DNA from: Bacteroidota bacterium
GTDB lineage: Bacteria; Bacteroidota; Bacteroidia; Cytophagales; Cyclobacteriaceae
Direction: 5' to 3'
Length of the DNA: 64,000 nt
Assembly: GCA_016866235.1 (NCBI GenBank)
Contig: VGMW01000001.1
Span: 737,731-801,730 of the forward strand
The position numbers were made by a program, and so were the translations under genes. Position 1 is the first letter of the stretch. Every line of letters begins with the position of its first letter. Of this stretch, positions 52,631 to 63,120 are shown in pieces. The notes under the pieces were generated by a model. It was not told the DNA's origin, did no database searches, and saw only the letters and a program-made list of their open reading frames with translations.

Positions 52631-54004
52631 ATGAGAATTTCTGTTTTTGTAGGTGCATGGATTGCAATACTTCTTTTTTCCTGTTCCGTTGGCCCATCAA
52701 AGAAAATGGATAAAATCCGACTGATTACCCTCGATCCTGGGCATTTCCATGCCGGACTGGTACAAAAAACCATGTATCCGCAGGTTGATTCTACGGTTTA
52801 TGTTTACGCGCCGGAAGGACAGGATTTGCTTTTGCATCTCGAGCGTGTGGATCAATACAACAGCCGCGCGGAACAGCCAACCGGTTGGAAGGAAGAAATC
52901 TATGTTGCGCCTGATTATTTTGAAAAGATGCTGGCGCAAAAGCCCGGCAATGTGGTGGTGCTTGCTGGAAACAACCGGTATAAATCCAAATACATCATGG
53001 GGTCACTCAAAGCAGGTTTGCATGTGCTCACCGACAAGCCTGCTGTTATTCGTCCGGAAGAGTTTGATACTCTTATTATGGCGTTCGGGCTGGCTAAAAA
53101 AAATGGTTTGTTGTTGTACGATATTATGACCGAGCGTTTTGAAATCACCTCTGAGTTGCAGCGCCGGTTGGCCTCTTCATCAGCTGTTTTCGGTGAGCAG
53201 CTGACGGGCAGTGCATCGGAGCCAGGTGTTGAAAAGGAAAGTGTCCATCATTTTTTTAAAGAGGTTTCAGGCAAGCCATTGAAACGACCGGGGTGGTTTA
53301 TGGATGCCTCGCAGCAAGGTGATGGAATCGTTGATGTCACCACCCATCTGGTTGATTTGGTGCAGTGGACATGCTTCCCGGATCAGACACTGGACTACCG
53401 AAAGGACATTGAAATTTTGAATGCCAAGCGAAGCACCACGACGATGACTTTACAACAATTTAGGACGGTGACTGGTAATCCTGTGTTCCCGGATTATTTG
53501 CGTGCTTATCAAACAAACGACACCACCATTGGCGTTCAGTGCAATGGAGAGATAACGTGGAAATTGAAAAATTTGGTTGCCAAGGTTAAAGTTCGTTGGG
53601 AATTCCAGGCACAACCTGGTGCTGGGGACACCCATTTTTCAAGGATGCGTGGCAGCAAATCTGATTTGGTGATCAGGCAAGGAGCGGAGCAACGCTATAA
53701 ACCAGTGCTTTATATAGAGCCCAAGGTTAACGATACAGACTATGAAACTTCATTAAGACAGGTATTTGAAAAAATTCAATCCGCATATCCGGGAATTGAA
53801 TTGCAGCGCCTCGGAAGTGGTTGGGAAGTGGTTGTCCCAGACCAATACAGGGAAGGGCATGAAGCACATTTTGCACGCGTCACTGAAAAATTCATTGGCT
53901 ACCTTACAACAGAAAAGTTGCCGGAGTGGGAGGTGCCCAACATGTTGTCCAAATATTACACCACCACCAAGGCGCTTGAATTGGCTGAAAAGGTGAAGGA
54001 TTGA
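52631..54004 (+). CDS. Gfo/Idh/MocA-type oxidoreductase, lipoprotein form
   Basis: A 457-residue protein with an N-terminal lipobox LFSC (Cys18), hence predicted to be exported and membrane-anchored, followed by an NAD-binding Gfo/Idh/MocA-like domain (KIRLITLDPGHFHAGL, TDKPAVIRPEEF with the catalytic-type Lys) and a family-specific C-terminal domain with GWFMDASQQGDGIVDVTTHLVD. Substrate unknown. It stands before a DUF6807 gene and the uronate genes, so a sugar acid or oxidised sugar is a reasonable guess. Confidence 0.85.
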   Translation: MRISVFVGAWIAILLFSCSVGPSKKMDKIRLITLDPGHFHAGLVQKTMYPQVDSTVYVYAPEGQDLLLHLERVDQYNSRAEQPTGWKEEIYVAPDYFEKMLAQKPGNVVVLAGNNRYKSKYIMGSLKAGLHVLTDKPAVIRPEEFDTLIMAFGLAKKNGLLLYDIMTERFEITSELQRRLASSSAVFGEQLTGSASEPGVEKESVHHFFKEVSGKPLKRPGWFMDASQQGDGIVDVTTHLVDLVQWTCFPDQTLDYRKDIEILNAKRSTTTMTLQQFRTVTGNPVFPDYLRAYQTNDTTIGVQCNGEITWKLKNLVAKVKVRWEFQAQPGAGDTHFSRMRGSKSDLVIRQGAEQRYKPVLYIEPKVNDTDYETSLRQVFEKIQSAYPGIELQRLGSGWEVVVPDQYREGHEAHFARVTEKFIGYLTTEKLPEWEVPNMLSKYYTTTKALELAEKVKD

Positions 54005-54033
54005 TCTTTTAAAAACAATTGGTAAATGGGCTT

Positions 54034-55065
54034 ATGAAAAATATTTTACTGACCAACTTCCTGCTTTCCTTCCATCTCCTCTCCATTGCTCAGTGGCTTC
54101 CGGTGGAGTTCCGAAATGTCAGCGACCAATCGGTTGCGGAGGTCTTGGTTGATGGTAAATTGTTTACTGCTTTTCGCTACGGCTCAACACTGGAAAAGCC
54201 GGTGCTGTTTCCTGTTCAAACGTCTAAGGGGACTATCGTTACACGCGGGTTTCCTCTGGCGCCGCGTGCAGGTGAGCGGATCGATCATCCACACCACGTA
54301 GGTGTTTGGTTCAACTTTGGAAGTGTAAACGGCATTGATTTCTGGAATAACTCTACAGCCATACCACCTGCAGAAAAGCATCATTATGGTACCGTAAAAG
54401 TTATCGGAGCTCCTAACGTCACGTCTGGGAATGCGTCAGGCGAGCTTGCGTATACAGCCGATTGGGTCGACCATAATGGCGCCCCGGTGGTTACGGAGAG
54501 AACGAAAATGGTATTTACTGGAAGCGGAGCATTAAGGGTCATCACCAGAACCACTACGCTTATAGCCCGACAACAGCCTGTGGTGTTCAAGGATAATAAA
54601 GAAGGATTATTGGCATTTCGGGTTGATCGCGCTTTTGAGGAGCCCATCACCGAGCCGGAAGTAATGGTTGACGCCCAGGGTAAACCTACGGCTGTGCCGG
54701 TATTGAATAATCAGGGTGTAAACGGTAAGTACCGCAACAGTTCAGGAATTGAAGGTGGTGCAGCGTGGGGTCAACGTGCTGCTTGGGTTAAGCTATCCGC
54801 CGAAAAAGAAGGAGAAAACATCACCATCGCGATGATCGATCACGGTCAGAACTATGGATTTCCCGCACACTGGCATGCGCGCACGTATGGACTATTTTCA
54901 GTAAATAACTTTGGTTCAAAGGTCTTTGTTCCAAATGATCCCGAACAAATTTTGACTCTTTCGAAGGATCAAACCCTGACATTCAAACATCAAATTTTAA
55001 TTGGTCCTACTTCCTTGCTAACCGATGAATTCATGAATCAAATGTTCACCGATTTCAACCGGTGA
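54034..55065 (+). CDS. DUF6807 (PmoA-like) exported protein
   Basis: A 343-residue protein with a signal peptide (MKNILLTNFLLSFHLLSIAQ) and the DUF6807 pattern: TRGFPLAPRAGERIDHPHHVGVWF with clustered His, GSVNGIDFWNN, and HGQNYGFPAHWHARTYGLFSVN near the end. The paired His-rich loops suggest metal or carbohydrate binding. Proteins of this family sit beside Gfo/Idh/MocA genes, as here. Function not established. ATG 54034 starts the signal peptide. Confidence 0.85.
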   Translation: MKNILLTNFLLSFHLLSIAQWLPVEFRNVSDQSVAEVLVDGKLFTAFRYGSTLEKPVLFPVQTSKGTIVTRGFPLAPRAGERIDHPHHVGVWFNFGSVNGIDFWNNSTAIPPAEKHHYGTVKVIGAPNVTSGNASGELAYTADWVDHNGAPVVTERTKMVFTGSGALRVITRTTTLIARQQPVVFKDNKEGLLAFRVDRAFEEPITEPEVMVDAQGKPTAVPVLNNQGVNGKYRNSSGIEGGAAWGQRAAWVKLSAEKEGENITIAMIDHGQNYGFPAHWHARTYGLFSVNNFGSKVFVPNDPEQILTLSKDQTLTFKHQILIGPTSLLTDEFMNQMFTDFNR

Positions 55066-55069
55066 TGGA

Positions 55070-56485
55070 TCAGAAACCAAAATAATTTTTTGCGTTGTGG
55101 TAACAGATGTTTTGAATCAGTCCGCCGAGGAGTTGTTGATCCTTTGGTAATTCACCCCGATCAACATCATTTCCAATCAGATTGCATAAAATCCGCCGGA
55201 AGTATTCATGCCGCGGATAGGATAAAAAACTTCTGGAGTCGGTGAGCATTCCTACAAATCCTGACAGCAGACCCATGTTCGAAAGTGTGTTCAATTGTTT
55301 CTCCATCCCATCTTTTTGATCCAGAAACCACCATCCCGAACCGTATTGAATTTTTCCCTGTTCCGGACCACGGTTAAAATTTCCCGCCATAGTGGCGAAC
55401 AATTCATTATCGGCTGGATTTAGATTGTAGAGAATTGTTCTAGCCAGACGATTCTCCTCGTCGAGGAGGCTGAACAAAGCGGCGATCCCTTTTGCCTGGG
55501 AAAAGTCGCCGATGCTGTCGTAACCGGTATTGGCACCAAGCGCCTTCAACATCCTGCTGTTGTTGTTACGTATGGCACCCAGGTGAAATTGTTGGGTCCA
55601 ACCTTTTTCGTGGTACATTCTTCCAAGGTCGGCGAGCAACATAAAACGAAAATTCTCACGCAGGGCAGGTTGGAGGGTCTGTCCATCTCGGAGTTTTTTA
55701 AAAAGGTACTCTGGATTTGATACAGCGCTCTGATCCGGAACCGGAATAAATTCCAGTCCATGGTCAGCCAGCCGACATCCCGCCTCTTCGAAAAAATCGA
55801 TTCGTTTCTTTAATACGCTCAATAAATCATCATAGCTGGAAATTTCCTTTCCTGTCACTTTAGCGAGCTTGTCCAGATACTGATTGTATTTGGCTGCATC
55901 GTCTATAGAATAGACCTGATCCGGTCGAAAGGTCGGCAGAACCTTCACCTGAAAATTTTCAGCCTTTAGTTTTAGATGGTTGGACAGATCATCTGAAGGA
56001 TCATCGGTAGTGCAAACCACTTCCACCTTTTTTCCGATTAATAGGTTTTTGGTGAAATGGGATTCATTTGACAATTGAGCGTTGCAATTACTATAAATGG
56101 ATTCGGCGGTCTTAACATTCAAAAGCCCACCGATGCCAAAATACCTTGAAAGTTCAAGGTGTGTCCAATGGTAGAGGGGATTCCGAAGGGTGTGTGGTAC
56201 AGTTTCAGACCATTTGAGAAATTTATCGTAGTCAGAGGCTGTACCTGTAATATAGTGCTCATCGATTCCACGTGCCCGCATCGCACGCCATTTATAATGG
56301 TCACCTTCCAGCCAGATAGCGGTTAAGGTATCGAATCGGCGGTTGGTAGCAATATCGGATGGGGGCAGGTGTGAATGGTAATCGATTATGGGGAGATCCT
56401 TTGCGAAACCGTGGTACAGACTTCTGGCAGTTTCCCCGTGCAATAGAAAATCGTCGTGAATGAAATCAGTAGGCTGCATGCTCAT
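55070..56485 (-). CDS. uxaC: Glucuronate (uronate) isomerase
   Basis: A 471-residue amidohydrolase-fold isomerase that converts D-glucuronate to D-fructuronate and D-galacturonate to D-tagaturonate. DYHSHLPPSDIA (metal-binding HxH), TDDPSDDL, FHLGAIRNNNSRM and GMLTDSRSFLSYPRHEYFRR are the family motifs. It converges with DUF6807 and is divergent from the transporter. Confidence 0.95.
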   Translation of the reverse strand: MSMQPTDFIHDDFLLHGETARSLYHGFAKDLPIIDYHSHLPPSDIATNRRFDTLTAIWLEGDHYKWRAMRARGIDEHYITGTASDYDKFLKWSETVPHTLRNPLYHWTHLELSRYFGIGGLLNVKTAESIYSNCNAQLSNESHFTKNLLIGKKVEVVCTTDDPSDDLSNHLKLKAENFQVKVLPTFRPDQVYSIDDAAKYNQYLDKLAKVTGKEISSYDDLLSVLKKRIDFFEEAGCRLADHGLEFIPVPDQSAVSNPEYLFKKLRDGQTLQPALRENFRFMLLADLGRMYHEKGWTQQFHLGAIRNNNSRMLKALGANTGYDSIGDFSQAKGIAALFSLLDEENRLARTILYNLNPADNELFATMAGNFNRGPEQGKIQYGSGWWFLDQKDGMEKQLNTLSNMGLLSGFVGMLTDSRSFLSYPRHEYFRRILCNLIGNDVDRGELPKDQQLLGGLIQNICYHNAKNYFGF

Positions 56486-56579
56486 TTGAGATGCTCAAGT
56501 TGCAGAAATTTCCTCATTTCATTATCGATTGAAGCGGATCGCAAAGGAATACCGCTGCTTCAGGCTATATTGAGGAATC

Positions 56580-57911
56580 ATGGAGCAAGGACTGCCGATT
56601 CAATCTGCGTTTACTGTCCCCGTTGGTAGGGTTCGTTGGCAGATTTGTGCTTTAGTCTTTTTTGCCACCACCGTTAACTACCTGGATCGCACCGTTATCA
56701 GTTACTTAAAACCCTATCTCGCGACAGAGTTTGGTTGGTCGCCGGTGCAAGAAGCGGCGTATTACGCTGACATCGAAATGGCATTCAAGCTCGCTTATGC
56801 GTTGGGGATGTTGTTTGCCGGCAGGCTCATGGATAAAACCGGAACACGGATTGGTTATGCTTTGGCTACATTTCTCTGGAGTGTGGCAGCATGTGCGCAT
56901 GCCATTGTCGCTTCTGCTTTTGGATTTGGGATGGTACGTGCATTTCTTGGTGTAACTGAAGCCGGTAATTTTCCTGCGGCTGTTAAAGTGACAGCGGAAT
57001 GGTTTCCCCGAAAAGAACGTGCCCTGGCAACAGGAATCTTTAATTCAGGCACCAATGTAGGCGCTATCCTGGTTCCACTAAGTGTGCCCTTAATGGCAGA
57101 AGTCTGGGGATGGAGGTTTGCTTTTATCATCACCGGAGCACTCGGCTTCATTTGGGTTGTTCTTTGGTTGTGGTTGTACCGAACACCAAAAGAACATCGA
57201 AGTGTTACAGCGGCAGAGCTGGACTATATCCATTCCGACCAGGTGGAGGAAAGTGGAGAGGAGCGGGTACCCTGGTTGGAGCTGTTGCGTTATCGACAAA
57301 CCTGGGCATTTGCACTTGGAAAGTTGTTGTCAGATCCCGTTTGGTGGTTTTATTTATTCTGGTTGCCTGATTTCCTTCGTAAAGAATATGGGCTTACGGC
57401 CGCCGCAGATATCATGTGGCCCAGCGCCATGGTCTACATCATCTCAACCGCCGGAAGTGTGTTTGGTGGATGGCTACCTTTCAAACTGATTAATGCCGGT
57501 ATGCCTGTCTTTAAGGCCCGGAAAATGAGTATGCTGATTTATGCCTTTTCTGTTACGCCGATTGTTTTTGCGCAGTACCTGGGCTCAATTAATATGTGGT
57601 TGGCGGTGGCTGTAATTGGATTGGCCGCCTCGGCCCACCAGGCGTGGAGCGCCAATATTTTCACGACGGTATCAGACATGTTTCCTAAAAAAGCTACAGC
57701 CTCGGTTACAGGCATTGGTGGAATGTTCGGAGGCTTGGGGGGAATCTTATTGGTGTTGCTCGTGCAAAAAAATATGTTCGTTTATTATGAAAGCATCGGC
57801 AACATTCAGGCCGGATACTTTATCATGTTTTTGATTTGTGGAGCTGCCTACCTTTTAGCCTGGTTGTTGATGCACCTGTTGGTGCCAAAAATGGATCCGG
57901 TTAAGTTATAA
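56580..57911 (+). CDS. exuT: MFS transporter, hexuronate (ExuT-like)
   Basis: A 443-residue 12-helix major facilitator. NYLDRTVISYLKPYLATEFGWSP, GRLMDKTGTRIGYALA and GVTEAGNFPAAVKVTAEWFPRKERALATG are typical of the anion:cation symporter branch that includes ExuT. Hexuronate is the likely substrate from context: uxaC upstream on the other strand and uxuA directly downstream. Confidence 0.9.
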   Translation: MEQGLPIQSAFTVPVGRVRWQICALVFFATTVNYLDRTVISYLKPYLATEFGWSPVQEAAYYADIEMAFKLAYALGMLFAGRLMDKTGTRIGYALATFLWSVAACAHAIVASAFGFGMVRAFLGVTEAGNFPAAVKVTAEWFPRKERALATGIFNSGTNVGAILVPLSVPLMAEVWGWRFAFIITGALGFIWVVLWLWLYRTPKEHRSVTAAELDYIHSDQVEESGEERVPWLELLRYRQTWAFALGKLLSDPVWWFYLFWLPDFLRKEYGLTAAADIMWPSAMVYIISTAGSVFGGWLPFKLINAGMPVFKARKMSMLIYAFSVTPIVFAQYLGSINMWLAVAVIGLAASAHQAWSANIFTTVSDMFPKKATASVTGIGGMFGGLGGILLVLLVQKNMFVYYESIGNIQAGYFIMFLICGAAYLLAWLLMHLLVPKMDPVKL

Positions 57912-57914
57912 GAC

Positions 57915-59081
57915 TTACCGTTTGAATTTTTGTGAGGCGATCCCAAGTTCTAATCCTCTGAGCTCTGCTAAACCTCTGAGGCGACCGATCGCTGAATAAC
58001 CTGGTTGTGTTTTCTTTTTGAGGTCATCCAGCATTTGATGACCATGGTCAGGGCGCATCGGAATGGATTTACCCGTGCTTTGCATGCAATCAAGTATTTC
58101 TGAAACCACGGCAGGCATATTGGTGTCGCCATCCAGGTGGTTGGCTTCAAAAAAATTTCCTGCACCATCGCGTGTGGTATTTCTTAGGTGAAGGAAGTGG
58201 ATGTGTTTTCCCAGGCGTTTAACCATTCCGGGCAAATCGTTGTCGCCCCGTACACCATAGGAGCCTGTGCAAAAACATAGCCCGTTGGATGGAGAGGGAG
58301 CGGATTGCAGTAGTGCACTTGCATCGGCTTCGGTGCTTACCACCCTGGGAAGGCCGAGGATCGGGTAGGGAGGGTCATCGGGATGGATGGCCAAACGAAT
58401 TCCATGTTGTTCGGCGGTGGGCACGACGTGACGTAGAAAGTAAAACAGATTTTGCTGGAGGGCAGCTGCATCAATCCCTTTATACGCTTCCAGTGCCTCT
58501 CGGATTTGTTCCGGAGTGAAGTGTTCATCGCTTCCAGGCAGTCCCATGATCGTATTGTGGAAGAGTTGTTTCTGCTCTTCAATGGAAAGGGAATCCAATC
58601 TTTTTTTAGCTGAAATTTTTTCTTCTTCTATATAGTCTTTTTCAGCGCCTGGTCTTTGGAGAAGAAAAAGATCGAAGGCTATGAAGGCGGATTTTTCAAA
58701 GTATAGTGCCAGGCTGCCGTCGGGCATTGGATAGGAAAGGTTGGTCCGGGTCCAATCCAGGATGGGCATGAAATTATAGGTAACGACACGGATGTTGCAG
58801 GCGGCCAGATTTTTCAGGCTTTCGCAGTAGTTGTTGATCCAGTGCTCGAATTGACCGGTGTGTTTTTTAATGTCCTCGTGAACGGGAAGACTTTCTACTA
58901 CCGACCAGGTGAGCCCGGCTGATTCGATTTCCTCCTTTCGCTGGTTGATGGCCGCTATGGTCCAAATGGTGCCGGGAGGCAGGTGATGGAGGGCGGAAAC
59001 CACGCCGGTGCAGCCGGCTTGTCGGATATCGGAGAGTGAAACGGGGTCTTTGGGTCCGAACCACCGCATCGTCTGTTCCAT
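57915..59081 (-). CDS. uxuA: Mannonate dehydratase
   Basis: A 388-residue TIM-barrel enzyme that dehydrates D-mannonate to 2-keto-3-deoxygluconate. [43 protein letters not shown] and [10 protein letters not shown] are characteristic metal-site motifs. ATG 59081 is chosen over 59090. It converges with exuT 3 bases away. Confidence 0.96.
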   Translation of the reverse strand: MEQTMRWFGPKDPVSLSDIRQAGCTGVVSALHHLPPGTIWTIAAINQRKEEIESAGLTWSVVESLPVHEDIKKHTGQFEHWINNYCESLKNLAACNIRVVTYNFMPILDWTRTNLSYPMPDGSLALYFEKSAFIAFDLFLLQRPGAEKDYIEEEKISAKKRLDSLSIEEQKQLFHNTIMGLPGSDEHFTPEQIREALEAYKGIDAAALQQNLFYFLRHVVPTAEQHGIRLAIHPDDPPYPILGLPRVVSTEADASALLQSAPSPSNGLCFCTGSYGVRGDNDLPGMVKRLGKHIHFLHLRNTTRDGAGNFFEANHLDGDTNMPAVVSEILDCMQSTGKSIPMRPDHGHQMLDDLKKKTQPGYSAIGRLRGLAELRGLELGIASQKFKR

Positions 59082-59274
59082 GAGTATCATTTCTGGGTCG
59101 ATTTGGGAAAAATTTATGTGCAGGTTATCAGCAATTTATATTCCTTTTCCCAGAATGAATAGTGTATAGGATAAATGGATTGAAGATCTGATGGGAATTT
59201 GGTTTAGGGGTTGTGGTAATTGGGTCTAAGTTTTATTTTAGGAGATTGATTAACCATAACCTAACTTATCTAAA

Positions 59275-60459
59275 ATGAAAATCAATCGTTACTTCTCGTA
59301 GTCAGCAGTTCTTTTGGTGCTGATTGTAGCTTCTTGTACTGAACTCGGTGTAGCACCAGAGGTTAAAAGAGGTTTATCTGACATCAATGGAGCCACGGAG
59401 TTGGCAGAAGCAGGCCAGGTAATACCAGGAAAGTACATAGTACTTTTTAAGGAGGATTTAAATTTGCGTGGAAAAAGCGATTTAATTCGAGCCAAAGCTT
59501 TAAATAAAATGAGTGCACGAGGCTTGGATAAATCAAAACTTGGCTTTGTTTATTCTAATGCGGTACAGGGTTTTTCAGTGCATATGGGTCCAGCAATTGC
59601 TGAATCCTTCTCCAAGGATCCTGATGTATTATTGATAGAGCAAGATCAGATTGCGACGATAAATCAGAAGGGGAAACCAGTTGGCGGTGGGGGTACCGTT
59701 GCACAAACCATTCCTTGGGGTATAAAAATCATTGGGGGCTCCTCAAATTATACTGGAACCAATGTTGCGTGGGTCATCGATTCAGGTATAGATTTCAATC
59801 ATACTGACCTTAATTCTGATAAAAGCATGAGTAGAGATTTCACAAACAGTAGTGTTGGTCCACAGGATGAAAATGGTCATGGTACCCATGTTGCAGGTAC
59901 AATTGCTGCAATAAACAACTCAATTGGGGTGGTGGGAGTTGCTGCAGGTGCAAAAGTTGTTGCTATAAGGGTATTAAATCGAAGAGGCTCAGGATCATAT
60001 GATGGCGTAATTGCCGGCGTAGATTATGTTGCGGCCAACGGTAAAATTGGAGATGTGGCAAATATGAGCTTAGGAGGAGGGTACTCTAAAGCAGTTAATG
60101 ATGCTGTTATTGCAGCTAGCAAAAATGTAAAGTTTGCATTGGCCGCAGGAAATGAATCAACAAGTGCAACAACAAAATCACCTGCGAGTGCAGAAGGCCC
60201 TAATATTGTGACCGTTTCTGCTCACAACAACTTAGGTAACTGGGCTTCCTTCTCTAATTACGGTAATCCACCTGTCGATTGGTGCGCGCCCGGCGTAAGT
60301 ATTAATTCTACTTGGTTAGGAGGTGGTTATAACACTATTAGCGGGACCTCCATGGCAACACCTCATGTTGCGGGGTTATTACTTCTAGGATCATTAAAAT
60401 CTAGAGGGACTGTTACTGGTGACCCCGATGGTTCTGCTGATCCAATGGCATCTAAGTAA
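59275..60459 (+). CDS. S8 family subtilisin-like serine peptidase, with in-frame TAG in the signal peptide
   Basis: From ATG 59275 the frame reads MKINRYFS, then TAG at 59299-59301, then SAVLLVLIVASC, an intact lipobox-bearing signal peptide in the same frame. The remainder is an undamaged subtilase: I9-type propeptide (GKYIVLFKEDL), catalytic Asp (VIDSGIDFNH), His (NGHGTHVAG), Ser (GTSMATPHVAG), ending PDGSADPMASK. The next start, TTG 59314, would give only a 7-residue hydrophobic stub before the lipobox Cys. The gene may be a recent pseudogene, use readthrough, or carry a sequencing error. It is more AT-rich than its neighbours. A strong terminator follows. Confidence 0.85.
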
Positions 60460-60480
60460 AAAATTTATTACTCGATTCAA

Positions 60481-60512
60481 ACCAGCACCCCTACGGGTGC
60501 TGGTTTTTTTTT
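60481..60512 (+). terminator. Rho-independent terminator of the S8 peptidase gene
   Basis: A 10-bp perfect stem ACCAGCACCC (60481-60490) / GGGTGCTGGT (60495-60504) with a CTAC loop is followed by eight further T residues. Confidence 0.93.
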
Positions 60513-60555
60513 GGTCCACTTCCAAATACCTTCCTAATATTGCTGCGTCTTCCCG

Positions 60556-61641
60556 ATGCGAATCCTATCTCTTTTACCCCTCGCCGCATTTCTGCTGCTC
60601 AGCTGCGGATCTGAATCCCCAGACCTCATCCAGCAATACGAGGCCGCATGGGAAATAGACCTTGCTCCTAATAATGTAACAGAAAAATTCGCCGCTTCAC
60701 GGTTGCTGCTGCTCGATGATCAGTCCACACTTGTCGTGGCAAATGGTATCACCAATCAGTTGGTGGGTGATGTGACCAGACTAACCATCGTTTCACCCGA
60801 CGGCCAACGCACCGGTCTTTCTGAAATCAATAGCTATATGGGTTGGTCGATCCTTGATCCATCCGGTAACTACCGCTTCCTCTCCGATTCAGTGTACATC
60901 ATCAATCAAAACCTTAGCCTAATCGCTAAAACACCACTTCCTTTTATACGTTTCGGTTTATCAGCCTTCAACTCTCAGTCACTCATCTACCTTGATTTCT
61001 TTTCCAGTCAGCCTGCAATCACCTCCTATGATTTTAATGGCAAAATCCTCTGGAGCAATCCAGCCAATACCATGGGCTGCGGTGGCTCCTATATGTCCAT
61101 TCAAATGGATGAACTTAATGCCGGTATGCTTGCCAAAGCAGAAGGAATTGAACAAGATACTTTTCGCATCACTAACTTCGATCCAAGGACCGGGAATCTT
61201 AAATGGTCACGCGAATACCTCTCCGAAAAACTGTTTCCAGGCACACGTTTAATCCCAAAGCCGGTCTGGACAACCAACTATTCAGGTGTCAATCTCTTTG
61301 GAATTGATCCAGCCACCCGAAATCTTTTTGTTGCCTCAGTAACCAATGCAGGCATCGGTCGAAAGCTTCGGACTGAATTGCCCGATATCTCATTTTCGTA
61401 TTTGGTAACAGCATTTAAAACCAAGGACGGCGGATTCTTGTTTGGTCTCAATGGCAATCAGCAAGCGGACTACTTTTCATACCGCCTCGTTAAAATTGAT
61501 CGAAATGGAAATCCTGGTTGGGTGGGTACTTTCACCAATCCTGGTGACGATTACCTCGTCGATATGGTGGAACGGGCCGATGGTACTGTAATCGCCCTGT
61601 CGGCACAAGGTGTCGTTACTGCTTATAAGCCGGTTTACTAG
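60556..61641 (+). CDS. Lipoprotein with beta-propeller-like repeats, function unknown
   Basis: A 361-residue lipoprotein with lipobox LLSC (Cys17). Repeated YDFNGKILWSN, FDPRTGNLKWS and KIDRNGNPGWVG segments resemble PQQ/quinoprotein-like propeller blades. No catalytic motif is recognised. It converges with the cystathionine beta-synthase-like gene 10 bases away. Confidence 0.7.
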   Translation: MRILSLLPLAAFLLLSCGSESPDLIQQYEAAWEIDLAPNNVTEKFAASRLLLLDDQSTLVVANGITNQLVGDVTRLTIVSPDGQRTGLSEINSYMGWSILDPSGNYRFLSDSVYIINQNLSLIAKTPLPFIRFGLSAFNSQSLIYLDFFSSQPAITSYDFNGKILWSNPANTMGCGGSYMSIQMDELNAGMLAKAEGIEQDTFRITNFDPRTGNLKWSREYLSEKLFPGTRLIPKPVWTTNYSGVNLFGIDPATRNLFVASVTNAGIGRKLRTELPDISFSYLVTAFKTKDGGFLFGLNGNQQADYFSYRLVKIDRNGNPGWVGTFTNPGDDYLVDMVERADGTVIALSAQGVVTAYKPVY

Positions 61642-61651
61642 TCGGTTGCGA

Positions 61652-63022
61652 TTACCGTGCCATAGCCTGCAGCACATCGTGCTGGGTTATGATGTGCACT
61701 TTTTCAGCCTCGTCACGGATCAAAATCGCTTTATTGTTTTTGCCCAACATCGATGATAAAACGTCAAGGGTACTGTCCAGCGCTACAAATTGCAATGGCT
61801 TATCCATTACTTCCATCAATGGCAGTTTCCTTGCTTCCGGTGACTGGATAACTTTTTCCAACAAACCGGCCGTTGAAACCGATCCTACAAACTGATCACC
61901 TTCCGTCACCGGTACCTGATCAATGCCTTCACGATTCAAAATCAGAATGGCCTTCTCAAGGGGTTCATTAGCGCCTACGGTGATGAGCGAATCCCGACCC
62001 ACTCTTCCCATGATGATGTCACGGGCGGTTCCATACTGCCGCTCTTCCAAAAATCCATGATCCTTCATCCACTGATCGTTGTATACCTTGTTCAGGTAGC
62101 GGGTACCATGATCAGGCAGAAGAATTACCATCGTATCACCGGCCTTCATAAATTCACGTGCATACTCCAGCGCGCCGTGCACGGCGGAGCCACTGCTCCA
62201 ACCCACAAACATTCCTTCTTCCCGCGATAACCGCCGCGCCATGATTGCACCGTCTTTGTCGGTGACCTTAATGAACGAATCAATGACTCCGAAATCCACA
62301 TTTTGCGGCAGGATGTCTTCTCCAAATCCCTCCGTCAGGTAAGGATAGATTTCATTTTTATCGAATACCCCGGTCTCCTTATATTTTTTAAACACGGAGC
62401 CATAGGTATCAATGCCCAGGGCAAAGAGATTTGGATTTTGCTCCTTGAGAAATTTTGCTGTTCCACACATCGAGCCGCCCGTACCGACGGTCGCAACGTA
62501 ATGTGTAATTTTTCCTTCTGACTGAGTCCAGATTTCAGGGCCGGTAGCGGCATAATGCGCTGCAGCATTTGATGGATTGTCGTATTGATTCGGATAAATG
62601 GAGTTCGGAATTTCCTTGTTGAGTTTGCGCGCAACGGAATAATAAGATCTTGGATCATCGGGCTCTACATTGGTAGGACAGACCACCACCTCGGCACCCA
62701 CTGCCTTAAGAATGTTGATCTTCTCCTGTGACTGTTTATCGGCCATGGTGAAAATGCACTTATAGCCTTTGGCTACGGCAGTCAGTGCCAGTCCCATTCC
62801 TGTGTTGCCTGAAGTACCTTCTATGATGGTGCCCCCTGGTTTCAATATTCCGGCACGCTCAGCATCCTCAATCATTTTTAAGGCCATTCGGTCTTTCGTG
62901 CTGTTGCCTGGATTGAAATATTCGACTTTGGCTAAGTAAGTGCCAGGCAGTCCACGGAAAATCCGGTTGAGCTTGACCATTGGGGTATTCCCGATGGTTT
63001 CAACGATGCTGTTGTATATCAT
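61652..63022 (-). CDS. Cystathionine beta-synthase-type PLP enzyme with two CBS domains
   Basis: A 456-residue enzyme. The PLP fold (about 1-320) has IGNTPMVKL, the Schiff-base Lys in NPGNSTKDRMA and the phosphate loop EGTSGNTGMG and GTGGSMCGTAKF. Two CBS domains (about 335-456) follow, as in eukaryotic-type cystathionine beta-synthase; the N-terminal haem domain is absent. It likely joins serine and homocysteine, or acts as a cysteine synthase. ATG 63022 is chosen over 63049. Confidence 0.9.
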   Translation of the reverse strand: MIYNSIVETIGNTPMVKLNRIFRGLPGTYLAKVEYFNPGNSTKDRMALKMIEDAERAGILKPGGTIIEGTSGNTGMGLALTAVAKGYKCIFTMADKQSQEKINILKAVGAEVVVCPTNVEPDDPRSYYSVARKLNKEIPNSIYPNQYDNPSNAAAHYAATGPEIWTQSEGKITHYVATVGTGGSMCGTAKFLKEQNPNLFALGIDTYGSVFKKYKETGVFDKNEIYPYLTEGFGEDILPQNVDFGVIDSFIKVTDKDGAIMARRLSREEGMFVGWSSGSAVHGALEYAREFMKAGDTMVILLPDHGTRYLNKVYNDQWMKDHGFLEERQYGTARDIIMGRVGRDSLITVGANEPLEKAILILNREGIDQVPVTEGDQFVGSVSTAGLLEKVIQSPEARKLPLMEVMDKPLQFVALDSTLDVLSSMLGKNNKAILIRDEAEKVHIITQHDVLQAMAR

Positions 63023-63120
63023 CCCTGTAATTTTCGGCAATTTAGCCACGATCGCCCAGATGTGTAAAAGACTGTTTCAGTGTAATCCGAATAGGCCTAA
63101 CTTTAACCAAAAGTGTTGTT

